Shown here piece by piece: positions 34,206 through 43,151 of a stretch of 64,000 nucleotides of DNA (position 1 is the stretch's first letter; every line of letters starts with the position of its first letter). A program made the translations under genes and the position numbers. The stretch covers positions 372,001 to 436,000 of the forward strand of contig NZ_CP126158.1 of assembly GCF_030127145.1 (NCBI RefSeq), in the 5' to 3' direction. This stretch comes from Halobaculum halobium. GTDB taxonomy: Archaea > Halobacteriota > Halobacteria > Halobacteriales > Haloferacaceae. The notes under the pieces are model-generated. The model saw only the letters and a program-made list of their open reading frames with translations, had not been told where the DNA came from and searched no databases.

Positions 34206-34754
34206 TTACTGCATCGCGCCCTCGGTGACGAGCGTATCGCCCTCGAGGTAGTGCTCGATGTGGTGGGCGTCCTCCTCGACCTGCACGATGTTCTCCCGGA
34301 GGATTTCGCCGGTCGTTGGGTCTCCGAGCCCGTCGGCGAGCTCGACGTGCTCGCGCAGCGTCTCGATGACGTCGCCGTACAGCTCCATGTCGTTGGCCAG
34401 CGACGTTCGGATGTCGTACACGTCCTCGTCCTCGGGCTCGATCGGCGCCTCCGCCTCCAGCGTCGCCATCGAGGCGTGCGGGACGCCGCCCAGCGCCTGC
34501 ACGCGCTCGGCGAGTTCGTCGGCGAACGCCTCGGCGTTCTCGGCGGCGTCGCCGAGGAACAGGTGGAGGTCGCGGAACTCCGCGCCCTCGACGTTCCAGT
34601 GGTGCTTCCGGAGTTGGTGGTACAACACGTACGTCGCCGCGAGGTCCGTGTTCAGCGCGTCGATGATCTGTTCGGCCTTCTCGGCGTCCATCCGCAGCGC
34701 TTCGCTCCCCTCAACGTCGCCCGCGGACTTCAGCACACGCTTTTGCGTACTCAT
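34206..34754 (-). CDS. dpsA: DNA-protecting ferritin-like protein DpsA
   Basis: A 182-residue Dps/ferritin, the same length as Halobacterium DpsA. It assembles as a dodecamer that oxidises and stores iron and protects DNA from peroxide. The ferroxidase-region motifs are YVLYHQLRKHHWNVEGAEF with the conserved His, FRDLHLFLGDAAENAEAFADELAER and, at the C-terminus, EEDAHHIEHYLE. ATG 34754 (MSTQKRVLK) is the start; the frame continues open for 300 codons upstream but that part is antisense to the HEAT gene. A TATA element lies 32 bases before the ATG. Iron- or oxidant-dependent control is known for relatives; no operator is certain here. Confidence 0.95.
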   Translation of the reverse strand: MSTQKRVLKSAGDVEGSEALRMDAEKAEQIIDALNTDLAATYVLYHQLRKHHWNVEGAEFRDLHLFLGDAAENAEAFADELAERVQALGGVPHASMATLEAEAPIEPEDEDVYDIRTSLANDMELYGDVIETLREHVELADGLGDPTTGEILRENIVQVEEDAHHIEHYLEGDTLVTEGAMQ

Positions 34755-34782
34755 GTGTACCTGAAGATACGTCCGCCGAACA

Positions 34783-34789
34783 CATAAAA
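34783..34789 (-). promoter_or_regulatory. TATA box for dpsA
   Basis: Read leftward, TTTTATG is centred 32 bases upstream of the dpsA start codon, implying a leader of only a few bases. An unusually AT-rich stretch continues upstream to about 34865. Confidence 0.65.
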
Positions 34790-35070
34790 CCCGGTGGTGT
34801 GACAAGATTTCTTTTGGAATCCCTAAACGCAGTTCGCTTTGGTACAACGTTTCACGGATGAAGTCCCCGTCGCCGGTCGCGGAGGGCTCAAGATTCGTGA
34901 TCGGCGCCTCGAGCGCGTCAGCGGCAGACACACGGGGGTAGTCAGTGTTCGTTCGTACCCCGACAGCCGTCCCCCAAGCGACAGCGGTCGCCTCTCGTCG
35001 TCGCGGGCTCGCGTTCGCGTCGGCCCCGAATATGGAAACGCCCTTGTAGCCGACACACCCATCGACGGCC
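34790..35070. other. divergent intergenic region between dpsA and the HEAT-repeat gene
   Basis: Nearly 300 bases without a gene. The left 75 bases (about 34795-34865) are AT-rich for this genome, with runs such as GATTTCTTTTGG and CCCTAAACG, and probably hold upstream activation or repressor sites for dpsA. The right half returns to high GC. CCCTTGTAG at 35041-35049 lies about 26 bases before the HEAT gene ATG and could be its TATA element. No palindrome clear enough to call an operator was found. Confidence 0.45.
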
Positions 35071-36378
35071 ATGAGCGACGACGACCCGGCCGAGGAGTCA
35101 GGCGGCCCCGAGGACGCCGAGGAGACGGACCTCGTCCCCGAGGTGTCGGCAGCGGACCTCGACGCCCAACTGGACGAGACCGCCGAGGCGCTCGATGCCG
35201 CCGAGACCGAGGCCGACCTCGACGACGTCGAGGCAGACCTGGACGACATCGAGGCCGATCTGGAGCGCGCCGACCTCCCGGAACCGGACGAGGACGACGA
35301 CGACGCGGAGGACCCGCGCGCGGAACTGGAGTCGCGACTCTCCGACCAGCGCGAGGACCTCGCGGACCAGCGCGGCCCGTACGCGTCGGACGTGATCGAG
35401 GACATCGAATCCGCCAAAGCGACGATCGCCGACACGCGGTGGACGGCGTCGGGCGAGGCCGACCTCCCCGGCGTCGTCGACGAGTTCCTCGCGGCCGTAA
35501 CCGACGCGCTCGAGGCGGACCTCGACCGCACGGGAGACGACGACCCCGAGTCGCTCGCGGACGCGCTCGACGACCCCATCGCGGCCGTCGAGGACGCCGA
35601 CCTCGACGCCGACGAGGACGCCGAGACGATCGCCGCGCTGCTGGAGGCGACGGAGGCGCTGGAGACGGGGGTCGACGACACCGAGGAGTGGGACGACCTC
35701 CAGACCCACGAACAGCTGCAGGCCCAGGGCTTCTACGACGTGCTCGGCCACTACAAGGACTTCCCGCCGGAACTGGCGGCGTTGAAGGAGCACGAGCAGC
35801 AGGGCAACGTCGAGATGGTGCTTTTGGCGCTCGACTCGCTGCAGTCGGAGTTCATGGAAGAACACTGCCTGGAGGCGCTCACCCGGATGAACGACCAGGG
35901 CGCTTTCGAAGCGATGCACCAGCGCGCGCAGAAGCGTGACCAGCCCGCCATCCGCGCGCTCGGCAAGATGGCGGCCGACGACGCCGTCGAGACGCTCCTC
36001 GAGTACGTCGACTCCGACTCCAACCCGACGCTCCAGAAGGCGACGTTCAAGGCGCTCGGCGAGATCGGTCACGGGGACGCGGTTCAGCCGCTCGCGAACA
36101 AGCTGGCCATGGAAAACGACGAGGTGCGGCCGTACGCCGCCCGCGCGCTGGGGCTCATCGGCGACGCCCGGGCCGTCGACCCGCTGGCGGACGCCGCGGC
36201 CGACGACGAGCGTGACACGGTTCGCGCAGCGGCTCTGTGGGCGCTGCGCCAGATCGGCACTGAAGCCGCCCTCGAAGCGGCGGCCGAGTTCGACGACGAC
36301 CGCGCGTTCATCGTCCAGACCGAAGCCGAGAAGGCACGCGACGCCCTCGACGCCGGCGGCGAGGAAGTCGCCGCGTAG
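35071..36378 (+). CDS. HEAT-repeat protein with acidic coiled-coil N-terminus
   Basis: A 435-residue cytoplasmic protein. Residues 1-220 are extremely acidic, with repeating Asp/Glu/Ala/Leu helices (EADLDDVEADLDDIEADLER) that should form a coiled coil. Residues 225-420 contain about six HEAT/PBS-lyase-type repeats, for example AIRALGKMAADDAVETLLEY, FKALGEIGHGDAVQPLANKL, AARALGLIGDARAVDPLADA and ALWALRQIGTEAALEAAAEF. HEAT arrays are protein-binding scaffolds; no partner is implied by neighbours. ATG 35071 follows a possible TATA at 35041-35049. It is a haloarchaeal conserved protein with unknown job. Confidence 0.85.
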   Translation: MSDDDPAEESGGPEDAEETDLVPEVSAADLDAQLDETAEALDAAETEADLDDVEADLDDIEADLERADLPEPDEDDDDAEDPRAELESRLSDQREDLADQRGPYASDVIEDIESAKATIADTRWTASGEADLPGVVDEFLAAVTDALEADLDRTGDDDPESLADALDDPIAAVEDADLDADEDAETIAALLEATEALETGVDDTEEWDDLQTHEQLQAQGFYDVLGHYKDFPPELAALKEHEQQGNVEMVLLALDSLQSEFMEEHCLEALTRMNDQGAFEAMHQRAQKRDQPAIRALGKMAADDAVETLLEYVDSDSNPTLQKATFKALGEIGHGDAVQPLANKLAMENDEVRPYAARALGLIGDARAVDPLADAAADDERDTVRAAALWALRQIGTEAALEAAAEFDDDRAFIVQTEAEKARDALDAGGEEVAA

Positions 36379-36438
36379 TCGAGTCGGTGCCCGTCGCGAA
36401 CCGGTACGGGCTCTGCCCTCGGTCCGTCGGTCTCGTTC

Positions 36439-36678
36439 TTACAGCAGCTCTCCGATAAACAACAGCGCGAAGCCCAGCGAGACCAACAGACCGCCGACCC
36501 GGCCGAGATTCGTGTGTTCGGAGACCTCGGCGGGTGCGATGTCGATGTCGTAGCTGTCCCACTCTTCCTCGTAGGAAACGTACGAGGGGACCTGAAAGAA
36601 CTCCAGGGCGACGAGTGCGCCGCCGACGGCGCCCAGCGCGGCCCCGGCGAGCCTGACCCCCTCGGCGATGGTGACCAT
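36439..36678 (-). CDS. small membrane protein with two helices
   Basis: A 79-residue protein from ATG 36678 (MVTIAEGVRLAG). Helix 1 spans about residues 9-27 and helix 2 about 58-76; between them lies an acidic loop VSYEEEWDSYDIDIAPAEVSEHTN that should be outside. A GTG start three codons upstream (VSDM) is also possible. I do not recognise a named family. It converges with the HEAT-repeat gene and is divergent from the PLD-like gene, whose ATG is 108 bases away. Confidence 0.7.
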   Translation of the reverse strand: MVTIAEGVRLAGAALGAVGGALVALEFFQVPSYVSYEEEWDSYDIDIAPAEVSEHTNLGRVGGLLVSLGFALLFIGELL

Positions 36679-36786
36679 GTCGGATACCCGCCGTCGTCGA
36701 CGCAAAAACACACCGAAGCGCGTCGCCGGTCAACCGGATTCCGGTGACCTCGTCTCACCGTCGCCGATCCGCCGGGGAAGATTGAA

Positions 36787-38514
36787 ATGCAAACCCGCGA
36801 CCAGACCGTCGCAGTGGTCCGCCTCGTCGTGATCGTCGCGTGCGCGCTCCTCCTCGTCGCGGCAGCGGCCGCGTCGCCGACAGCGGTCGTCGCTGTTTCT
36901 GAGACGACGGCCGCGCCCGCGACACCGGCGGCGGGGGCGGATCGGGGAGCCGGGGCGATCACTCCGCGGATCGTCGGGCTCCTCCCCAACCCCGTCGCTC
37001 CCGACGACGCAGGCGAGTACGTTCACCTGTCGCTGCCGCCCGGGAACTGGAGCGTCGACGACGGAGAGGACGTGGTCACGGTCCAGCAGCAACGACCGGG
37101 TCCGGTCCTCGTGACCGCCGACCCCGAGGCGCCGCTCGACCCGCCCGGCGGTCGCGTCGTCGCCGACGGGCTCGCGCTGTCGAACGCCGGCGAGCGCGTC
37201 GTGCTCCGGCGCGGCGGCGCGAACGGAACCGTCGTCGATGCCGTCGAGTACGGCCGCGCGCCCGAAGGGGAACGGTGGGCGCGCGACGGGGCCCCGGAAT
37301 GGCGACCGGTCGGATTCGACCCTCGTGACACGGTTCCGCTGGGCGCCGCGAATGCGACGGCGTTCGTGCTCCCCGACGCGCCGGCGGAGCCGGTTGCAGC
37401 CGTTCGAGGGGCCGACGAGCGGGTGCTCCTCGCGGGCTACACTTTCGCGTCCCAGCGCGTCACCGACGAGTTGGTCGCCGCTCACGAGCGCGGGGTCTCG
37501 GTGCGCGTCCTTCTCGACGGCGCGCCGGTCGGCGGCGTCTCCGCCGAACAGGCGGCCCGACTCGACGCGCTCGTCGACGCCGGCGTCGAGGTTCGCGTGA
37601 TCGCGGGTCCGCATGCCAGATTCCGATACCACCACGCGAAGTACGCCGTCGCCGACGACGCCGCGGTCGTGCTCACGGAGAACTGGAAGCCCAGCGGCAC
37701 CGGGGGCGGCGACAGTCGCGGGTGGGGAGTCACGCTCCAGTCGTCGCGCGCGGCCGACGCGCTCGCGGACCTGTTCCGCGGGGACGCCGGCTGGCGCGAC
37801 GCCGTCCGATGGGAGCGATACCGCGACGACCGGACCTTCGAGCGGGCGGACGCGGCGACCGGGTCGTACCCGACTCGCCACCCGCCGGCTGACGTTCGGA
37901 TCGAGCGCGTGCGGCTGATGACCGCGCCCGGAAACGCCGAATCCGCGGTCGTCGCAATCGTCGACGACGCGGGCGACCGGGTCGACGTCCTCCAGCCGAC
38001 CGTCGACGACGGACCGATGCTCGCGTCGTTGCGGCGCGCGGCCGAACGCGGCGTGCGCGTTCGACTGCTGCTATCGGGCGCCTGGTACGTCGCCGAGGAG
38101 AACGCCGCGATCGTCGCCGAGTTGAACCGCTGGGCCGACGCCGCGGGCGTCCCGTTCGAGGCGCGCGTCGCGGATCCCGCCGGCCGCTACGGCAAGGTAC
38201 ACGCGAAGGGCGTCGTCGCCGACGACGTGGCGCTGGTCGGGTCGCTCAACTGGAATCCGACGAGCGCCCGCGAAAACCGCGAGGTGGTTGTCGCGCTGGA
38301 GGGGGAGGCGGCCGCAGGCTACTACCGCGAGAGCTTCACCGCAGACTGGCGCGCCGGTCGAGGCGCGACATCGCTGACCGACGGTCTCCCGCCGTCGGTT
38401 TCGATCACCGCCGTCGGCGCCGTCGCGGCCGCGGCGCTGTTCGTCAAGCGCCGGTTGACGATCGGTGGGACCGACGAGAACCAGCGTGGGGACCGCGACG
38501 GACCGGTCGGGTGA
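36787..38514 (+). CDS. secreted/membrane phospholipase D-like protein with lamin-tail-like domain
   Basis: A 575-residue exported protein. The N-terminal hydrophobic segment (VVRLVVIVACALLLVAAAAA) is a signal or anchor. Residues about 58-180 resemble a lamin-tail/DUF4350-like beta domain (IVGLLPNPVAPDDAGEYVHL, GLALSNAGERVVL). Two PLD catalytic HKD motifs follow: HAKYAVAD (His283, Lys285) and HAKGVVAD (His472, Lys474), the second in VALVGSLNWN. A C-terminal helix (ITAVGAVAAAALFVKRR) anchors it, with the active domain outside. PLD-family enzymes cut phosphodiesters in lipids or nucleic acids; an extracellular nuclease or lipid enzyme is possible. ATG 36787 begins the leader. Confidence 0.85.
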   Translation: MQTRDQTVAVVRLVVIVACALLLVAAAAASPTAVVAVSETTAAPATPAAGADRGAGAITPRIVGLLPNPVAPDDAGEYVHLSLPPGNWSVDDGEDVVTVQQQRPGPVLVTADPEAPLDPPGGRVVADGLALSNAGERVVLRRGGANGTVVDAVEYGRAPEGERWARDGAPEWRPVGFDPRDTVPLGAANATAFVLPDAPAEPVAAVRGADERVLLAGYTFASQRVTDELVAAHERGVSVRVLLDGAPVGGVSAEQAARLDALVDAGVEVRVIAGPHARFRYHHAKYAVADDAAVVLTENWKPSGTGGGDSRGWGVTLQSSRAADALADLFRGDAGWRDAVRWERYRDDRTFERADAATGSYPTRHPPADVRIERVRLMTAPGNAESAVVAIVDDAGDRVDVLQPTVDDGPMLASLRRAAERGVRVRLLLSGAWYVAEENAAIVAELNRWADAAGVPFEARVADPAGRYGKVHAKGVVADDVALVGSLNWNPTSARENREVVVALEGEAAAGYYRESFTADWRAGRGATSLTDGLPPSVSITAVGAVAAAALFVKRRLTIGGTDENQRGDRDGPVG

Positions 38515-38556
38515 GTCCGGTCGAGCGAGCGGCGTGCGGGGCGTCGCCGTCGGTCG

Positions 38557-40473
38557 TCAGTCGTCGAGTTCGACCGTCGTCGACAGCTCCTCGTCGAGTT
38601 CGGCGTCAGCCATCTTCTCGACGAGCGCGTCGATCACGTCCTCGCGGCGCCCCTCGACGAACTTGATCGAGCCGACGACGAGGTGGCCGCCGCCGGAGAC
38701 GCCGCCCCCAACGACCTCCTCGTTCAGCTCGGTGACCATCCGCGGGATGTCGAGGCGCACCCCGTCAGAGCGGAGGACTGCGAAGTCGGGGCCGTACCCG
38801 ATGGTGATCACCGGTTCGCCGGTCGCGCGGACCTTCCGGTCGTGGAGCTCGCCGGTCGTCTTCCCGGGGGCGGGGTAGGTGAAGCGCTTGGCGAAGTTCT
38901 CCAGGTCGATGCGGTACAGGTGGGCGTCGGAGTCGAGCCGTTCGTGCTCGACGTGGGGCTCGACGGCGTCGAGCTGCTCCTCCACGTCGCGCTCGGCGCG
39001 CGTCGAGAGAAACTCGACGAGGTCGCGGTGTCGATCGGCGTCGTCGCTGCCGACGTTGAGCACGTCGCTGACGAGCGTCTTCCCCTCGCTGTAGCGGAGC
39101 CAGTGGGCCGCGTAGTCGAGCGCCTCGCCGATGTCCTCGATGTCGTCGCGGTCGTAGCCGGCCGCCGCTGCGAGGTCCACGAACTCGTCCATCACCTCGG
39201 CCTTCGAACGGTCCGAGAGGCCCGCGACGGCGGGCACGTGGCGAAGCTCGTCGGTGACCCCGGGGTCGATGAGGCGGGCGAGCTCGACGCACATCATCCC
39301 CGTCGTGATACGGTAGTCCTCGTCGTGGAGGTAGGGATTGACGTGCGCGTCCAGCAGGTCGGTCACCGCCTCAGGGTCCGGGTGGTGGTGATCGACGACG
39401 GCGATGGGTACGTCGTAGTGGGCGAGGTTCTTGTAGGCGGGCACGTCCTCCTCGGTGGAGCCGTTGTCGAGCATCAGGAGGAACGGGAGCTTCTGCCCGT
39501 GGCGGGCGCGGCCCTCCAGCGCGAAGTTGAGGTCGCGGGTGACGTCCTCCATCTCGTAGTACGGCGCCTTGCTCGGCAGTCGCTTGAGCGTGTGCCGCGC
39601 GGCGTCGTCGCCCTCGTGGACCTCTTCGATGAAGTTCTCCAGCGCGAGCTGCACCGGGATGGCCGCACACATGCCGTCGCCGTCGGCGTGGTGGCGGATA
39701 CGGATCGGTCGTCCCTCGAGCACGGTGCGGCGGAGCGTGCGTGCGAGGTCCTCCAGTTCGGGGCGGAGCTTCTCGAACGCCTCCCACTCGACGAGCGGCT
39801 CGACCGCCTCGGGCTCGGCGCGCTCGCGCATCGCCTCGTCGAGGCGCTCGCGGGCTGCCGCGGCCGTTTCGTCGTCCAGGACGGCGATGTCGCCGACTTC
39901 GAGCTGGGTGGTCCCGTCGTGTGTCTCTACCGTCCCCGCGACGCGCACGAGGTCACCGATCTCGACGTCGGGGTACGCGCGGACGCCAGCCTCCTGGAAC
40001 GCGGCGGCCGTGACCACGCCCGTTTCGTCGGCGACGTGGAAGATGGTCGGCCCGCCCGTCTGTTTGATCTGGGTGATCTCTCCCTCGATGGTGACGGCGT
40101 CCCCGACGGTCGCCGCGGCGATCGAGGTGATCTCCGGCTCGTGTTCGACAGCGAGCACGTTCGCCTCCGCGAGGTCGACGTCTGCGAGGTCGAACGACAC
40201 GTCGCCGTTCTCCTTCAGTTCCTCCAGGAGGACGACGACCTCGTCGCCGACCGAGAGCGTCTCGCCGTCGAGGTTCGACTCGTGGAGCAGCCCCGACACC
40301 TCTTCGGAGATGTCGACGAAGACGCCGTAGTCGACCACACCGTTGACCTCCGCGCGATAACGCGCGCCGACCTCTACGTCGGTGAGCGTGCAACCAGGAT
40401 CGAGTTCATAAACCACGGGTGGGGAATCCCCCTCCCCGTTCTCGCCGGGGTCTCCGGCGGCGGAATCACTCAT
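38557..40473 (-). CDS. DHH-family RecJ-like nuclease with S1 and OB domains
   Basis: A 638-residue protein. An S1 RNA-binding domain at about 30-95 (VGARYRAEVNGVVDYGVFVDI) and a tRNA_anti-type OB fold at about 115-190 precede the DHH domain. DHH motifs are RHHADGDGMC, LMLDNGSTEED, VDHHHPDPE, and the DHHA1 end GGGVSGGGH, all Mn-binding. The order matches archaeal RecJ-like exonucleases (GAN/RecJ family), which degrade single-stranded DNA or RNA; some associate with the CMG helicase and GINS. ATG 40473 is the start. It is read toward, and 42 bases from, the convergent PLD-like gene. Confidence 0.9.
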   Translation of the reverse strand: MSDSAAGDPGENGEGDSPPVVYELDPGCTLTDVEVGARYRAEVNGVVDYGVFVDISEEVSGLLHESNLDGETLSVGDEVVVLLEELKENGDVSFDLADVDLAEANVLAVEHEPEITSIAAATVGDAVTIEGEITQIKQTGGPTIFHVADETGVVTAAAFQEAGVRAYPDVEIGDLVRVAGTVETHDGTTQLEVGDIAVLDDETAAAARERLDEAMRERAEPEAVEPLVEWEAFEKLRPELEDLARTLRRTVLEGRPIRIRHHADGDGMCAAIPVQLALENFIEEVHEGDDAARHTLKRLPSKAPYYEMEDVTRDLNFALEGRARHGQKLPFLLMLDNGSTEEDVPAYKNLAHYDVPIAVVDHHHPDPEAVTDLLDAHVNPYLHDEDYRITTGMMCVELARLIDPGVTDELRHVPAVAGLSDRSKAEVMDEFVDLAAAAGYDRDDIEDIGEALDYAAHWLRYSEGKTLVSDVLNVGSDDADRHRDLVEFLSTRAERDVEEQLDAVEPHVEHERLDSDAHLYRIDLENFAKRFTYPAPGKTTGELHDRKVRATGEPVITIGYGPDFAVLRSDGVRLDIPRMVTELNEEVVGGGVSGGGHLVVGSIKFVEGRREDVIDALVEKMADAELDEELSTTVELDD

Positions 40474-40610
40474 ATCGGGTGGTGGGTGGCCGCGGGTGTT
40501 AAGGGTTGTAGTATCGATCCAAGCGCCTCTCGTCCACCGTGGATCGGGGGAACTCGTCGGCCGACAGCCCCATCGACACGCTTAGTTGGCGCCCGACCGG
40601 AGGTCCGATA

Positions 40611-41099
40611 ATGCGATTGTTCCGGTCGAGCGAGCTGCTCGGCATCGCCGCCGAGACCCTCACGTTCGCGCTGGAGGCCTCCCGGGACACCCACCCGAAC
40701 GAGTACATGGGCTTTCTCCGGGCGACCGACGCCCGCGACCTCGGACTCGACCGGACGGGACAGGTGATCACCGACGTGCTCGTCATCCCCGGCACCACGT
40801 CGACGCCGGAGTCGGCGACCGTCCGCGAGCACATGAAGCCAAACTCCTCGCGGGCGGTCGGATCGATCCACTCGCACCCCAACGGCGTCCTCCGCCCCTC
40901 GGACGCCGACCTCGCGACGTTTCACGCCGGCGAAGCGCACATCATCATCGGCGCGCCGTACGAGCGCGACTGCTGGCGGGCGTTCGGCCCGGACGGCGAC
41001 CCCCGCGATCTGGACGTGATCGACGTGGCGCTGCCCGAGGACGAGGCGTTCTTCGACTTCGACCAGACCGACATCGACGCGGAGCTGTACGATGAGTGA
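40611..41099 (+). CDS. JAMM/MPN+ metalloprotease, desampylase homologue
   Basis: A 162-residue protein with the full JAMM zinc site: Glu31 in HPNEYMGFL, His87 and His89 in SIHSHPNGV, Ser97 and Asp100 in RPSDAD. Size and residue positions are nearly those of Haloferax HvJAMM1, which removes ubiquitin-like SAMP proteins from targets and thereby recycles SAMPs for modification and sulfur transfer. ATG 40611 starts the conserved [10 protein letters not shown]; the upstream open frame lies in the promoter gap. The stop overlaps the next gene by eight bases, so it is translated together with a RibL-type enzyme. Confidence 0.9.
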   Translation: MRLFRSSELLGIAAETLTFALEASRDTHPNEYMGFLRATDARDLGLDRTGQVITDVLVIPGTTSTPESATVREHMKPNSSRAVGSIHSHPNGVLRPSDADLATFHAGEAHIIIGAPYERDCWRAFGPDGDPRDLDVIDVALPEDEAFFDFDQTDIDAELYDE

Positions 41100-41634
41100 G
41101 GACGACGGCGCGGGCAACGGCAACAGCGACGGCGGCATGGACGGTGGCGCCGAGGGTGGCGCCGCCGCCGACGCTCGGGGAGACTCGCCGCGGGTCGCGC
41201 TCGCGCAGGGGACGTTCGACATCCTCCACCCGGGCCACCTGCACTATCTGGAGGACGCGGCCGCCCACGGCGACGAACTCCACGTCATCGTCGCCCGCCG
41301 CGACAACGTGACCCACAAGCCGACACCGGTGTGTTCCGACCGCCAGCGACGGGACATGATCGCCGCGCTCGAGGTCGTCGACGAGGCGCACCTCGGCCAT
41401 ACAGAGGACTTCTTCGTCCCCGTCCGCGAGATCGACCCGGACGTGATCGTCCTCGGATTCGACCAGCACCACGACGAGTCCGCCATCGCTGACGCGCTCG
41501 CCGCAGAGGGGATCGACGCCGAGGTGACGCGCGCGACCGCCCGAGATCCCCGCTACGAGGGGGAACTCCTCTCGACGGGCGACATCATCGACAAGCTGAT
41601 CCGTCAGCGCGGCCGGCCGACGAACCGGGAGTAG
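41092..41634 (+). CDS. ribL: FAD synthetase (RibL-type cytidylyltransferase)
   Basis: A 180-residue nucleotidyltransferase. After an acidic, glycine-rich N-terminal tail of about 30 residues comes the Rossmann-like core with the HxGH motif in [17 protein letters not shown], then [25 protein letters not shown], and [11 protein letters not shown] with the STGDI stretch of archaeal RibL. The enzyme transfers AMP from ATP to FMN to give FAD. It overlaps the JAMM gene by eight bases, an operonic link seen in some haloarchaea whose meaning is unclear. The tail could start at a later codon. Confidence 0.9.
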   Translation: MSEDDGAGNGNSDGGMDGGAEGGAAADARGDSPRVALAQGTFDILHPGHLHYLEDAAAHGDELHVIVARRDNVTHKPTPVCSDRQRRDMIAALEVVDEAHLGHTEDFFVPVREIDPDVIVLGFDQHHDESAIADALAAEGIDAEVTRATARDPRYEGELLSTGDIIDKLIRQRGRPTNRE

Positions 41635-41686
41635 CGAGTCGCCGGCGTATCCGGCCGGCCCGGCCCGCCGGAGGGTGGTCGACTGC

Positions 41687-42088
41687 TCATCCTTCAGCGT
41701 TCGTCGCCTGCCAGAGGTACATTGGCGCGGCGCCGACGGCGAGGGCGCCGACGAGGGCGCCGACCAGCGCGAGCGCGCGCAGCGTCGGTGCGGTCGACAG
41801 CGACGCGCGAAACACCGCGGGAGTGCCGGCAGCGAGGAGAACCGTGCCCGCAGCCCACAGTCCGAACGCCCGACGTGTGACTGCCCCGTCGGCATCGTTC
41901 CCCTGACGGTCGTACACCGCGACGATCCCGATACCCGCGGCGAGCGCGACGCCGGCGCCGACGAACGAGAGCACGACCGTGAGCAACTGGAACGCCGGTA
42001 ACTGCGCCGTGGGCGCCTGGACGACCGACGCTTGCGCGATCAGCGCCTGTGTGACCGGCTCCCGTGCGCCGAGTGCGGGGGAATCCAC
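41687..42088 (-). CDS. hypothetical membrane protein
   Basis: A 133-residue protein with GTG at 42088 as the longest start. Three helices are predicted at about 33-56, 74-93 and 102-125, and a charged cytoplasmic loop (YDRQGNDADGAVTRR) lies between the first two. An Ala/Gln-rich N-terminal segment (VTQALIAQASVVQAPTAQL) precedes helix 1. I do not recognise the family. It starts six bases after the stop of the DUF1028 gene on the same strand, so the two form one transcript. Confidence 0.7.
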   Translation of the reverse strand: MDSPALGAREPVTQALIAQASVVQAPTAQLPAFQLLTVVLSFVGAGVALAAGIGIVAVYDRQGNDADGAVTRRAFGLWAAGTVLLAAGTPAVFRASLSTAPTLRALALVGALVGALAVGAAPMYLWQATNAEG

Positions 42089-42094
42089 GGCGAG

Positions 42095-43033
42095 TTACAG
42101 TCTGTCGTAGCGCTGGAGCCCGCGCCAGATCGCGTCGGTCAGCCGCGATTCGCCGTTTTCGTCGCGCTCGGCGGCCGCGTCGCCGGCGGCCGCCTCCGCC
42201 CAGCCGCGAGCGAGCGCGTCCTCAATGACCGTCAGCGAGTGGTTCTCGAAGTTGTTCATCCCGCGGAAGTCCTCGAGCGCGGCCCGTTCTGCCTCGCCGA
42301 ACGCGTCCGTCGCCTCGCCGTCGAGAAACCCCGTGTCCGAGAGCACCGACGACACCGCAAGCGCCGCCTCGCCTGACAGCTCCGCGGGGTCGTCGGGCTC
42401 CTCGCGGGCGAGCAGCGTCACGTCGTACAGCTTGAACACGCGCTCCAGTTCGTCGATCGGACGCTCGTGGTCGTCGACGCGTACGTCGACCCAGCGGTCG
42501 TTCTTCCCGTCGTAGCCGCCCTCGGGCTTGGCGACTGACAGCGCAGCCGACTGCTCGCCGCGGGAGTCGCCGCCGGCGTCGTTGCCGGCGTGGAGCGCCG
42601 CGATGAGCCGGTCTGGGAGGCCGCCGTCGACCGTCTCGAACGCCTCGGCCATCGCATCGAGCGTCGCCTCGTTCGCGAGGATGTTCCCCTGCACGGTGTA
42701 ATGCTCGCCCTGTCGGTCGCCCGCAACGTCGAAACACTCCGCGCCGGTGAACGCCGCCGGCTCGCCGTCGAGTCCGACGACGCCGACCTGCCGCTGCTCG
42801 GCCTCGTCGTCGGCGTCGGTGAGCGCCTCGATTGCCTCGGCGGGCGCGTTGCCCTCGCGGAGGAGGTCGAGCCCGTCCGGGCCGTACGCGACGTTGGCGA
42901 AACTCTGCGTCGCGACCGCGCCGGCGTCGGCCGAAACGAACGGGACGACGGCGCCGACCGAGACGAACTTCGACTGGACCGCCACCCCGACGGCGTCCGT
43001 CTCTGGGTCGCGCGCTGCGATGGAGAAGGTCAT
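42095..43033 (-). CDS. DUF1028 family Ntn-hydrolase-like protein
   Basis: A 312-residue protein. The N-terminal half is DUF1028: MTFSIAARDPETDAVGVAVQSKFVSVGAVVPF, ATQSFANVAYGPDGLDLL, YTVQGNILANEATLDAMAEAFE, and AALSVAKPEGGYDGKNDRWVDVRVDDHERPI. DUF1028 proteins have an Ntn-hydrolase-like fold and are suspected peptidases or amidases, without proven activity. A C-terminal region of about 80 residues (SDTGFLDGEATDAFGEAERAAL...) adds a helical putative peptidoglycan-binding-like extension. ATG 43033 is the start. The small membrane protein gene follows after six bases. Confidence 0.9.
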   Translation of the reverse strand: MTFSIAARDPETDAVGVAVQSKFVSVGAVVPFVSADAGAVATQSFANVAYGPDGLDLLREGNAPAEAIEALTDADDEAEQRQVGVVGLDGEPAAFTGAECFDVAGDRQGEHYTVQGNILANEATLDAMAEAFETVDGGLPDRLIAALHAGNDAGGDSRGEQSAALSVAKPEGGYDGKNDRWVDVRVDDHERPIDELERVFKLYDVTLLAREEPDDPAELSGEAALAVSSVLSDTGFLDGEATDAFGEAERAALEDFRGMNNFENHSLTVIEDALARGWAEAAAGDAAAERDENGESRLTDAIWRGLQRYDRL

Positions 43034-43151
43034 TCGATGACACCTCCGGCGGCGACAGTAAAAGCGTGCCGGGGAGAACTCCGCGTGTCGAGACGCCGTC
43101 GCGGACCGCTTCTCGCGGGACCGACGCCGCGCGCGAGCCTGCGGCGTCGGC

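Noticed and set aside
34755..35681. 300-codon open extension upstream of dpsA on the minus strand
   Set aside because: It lies antisense to the HEAT-repeat gene and the intergenic gap, is Ser-rich from GC-biased codons, and DpsA has its normal length and TATA box at ATG 34754.
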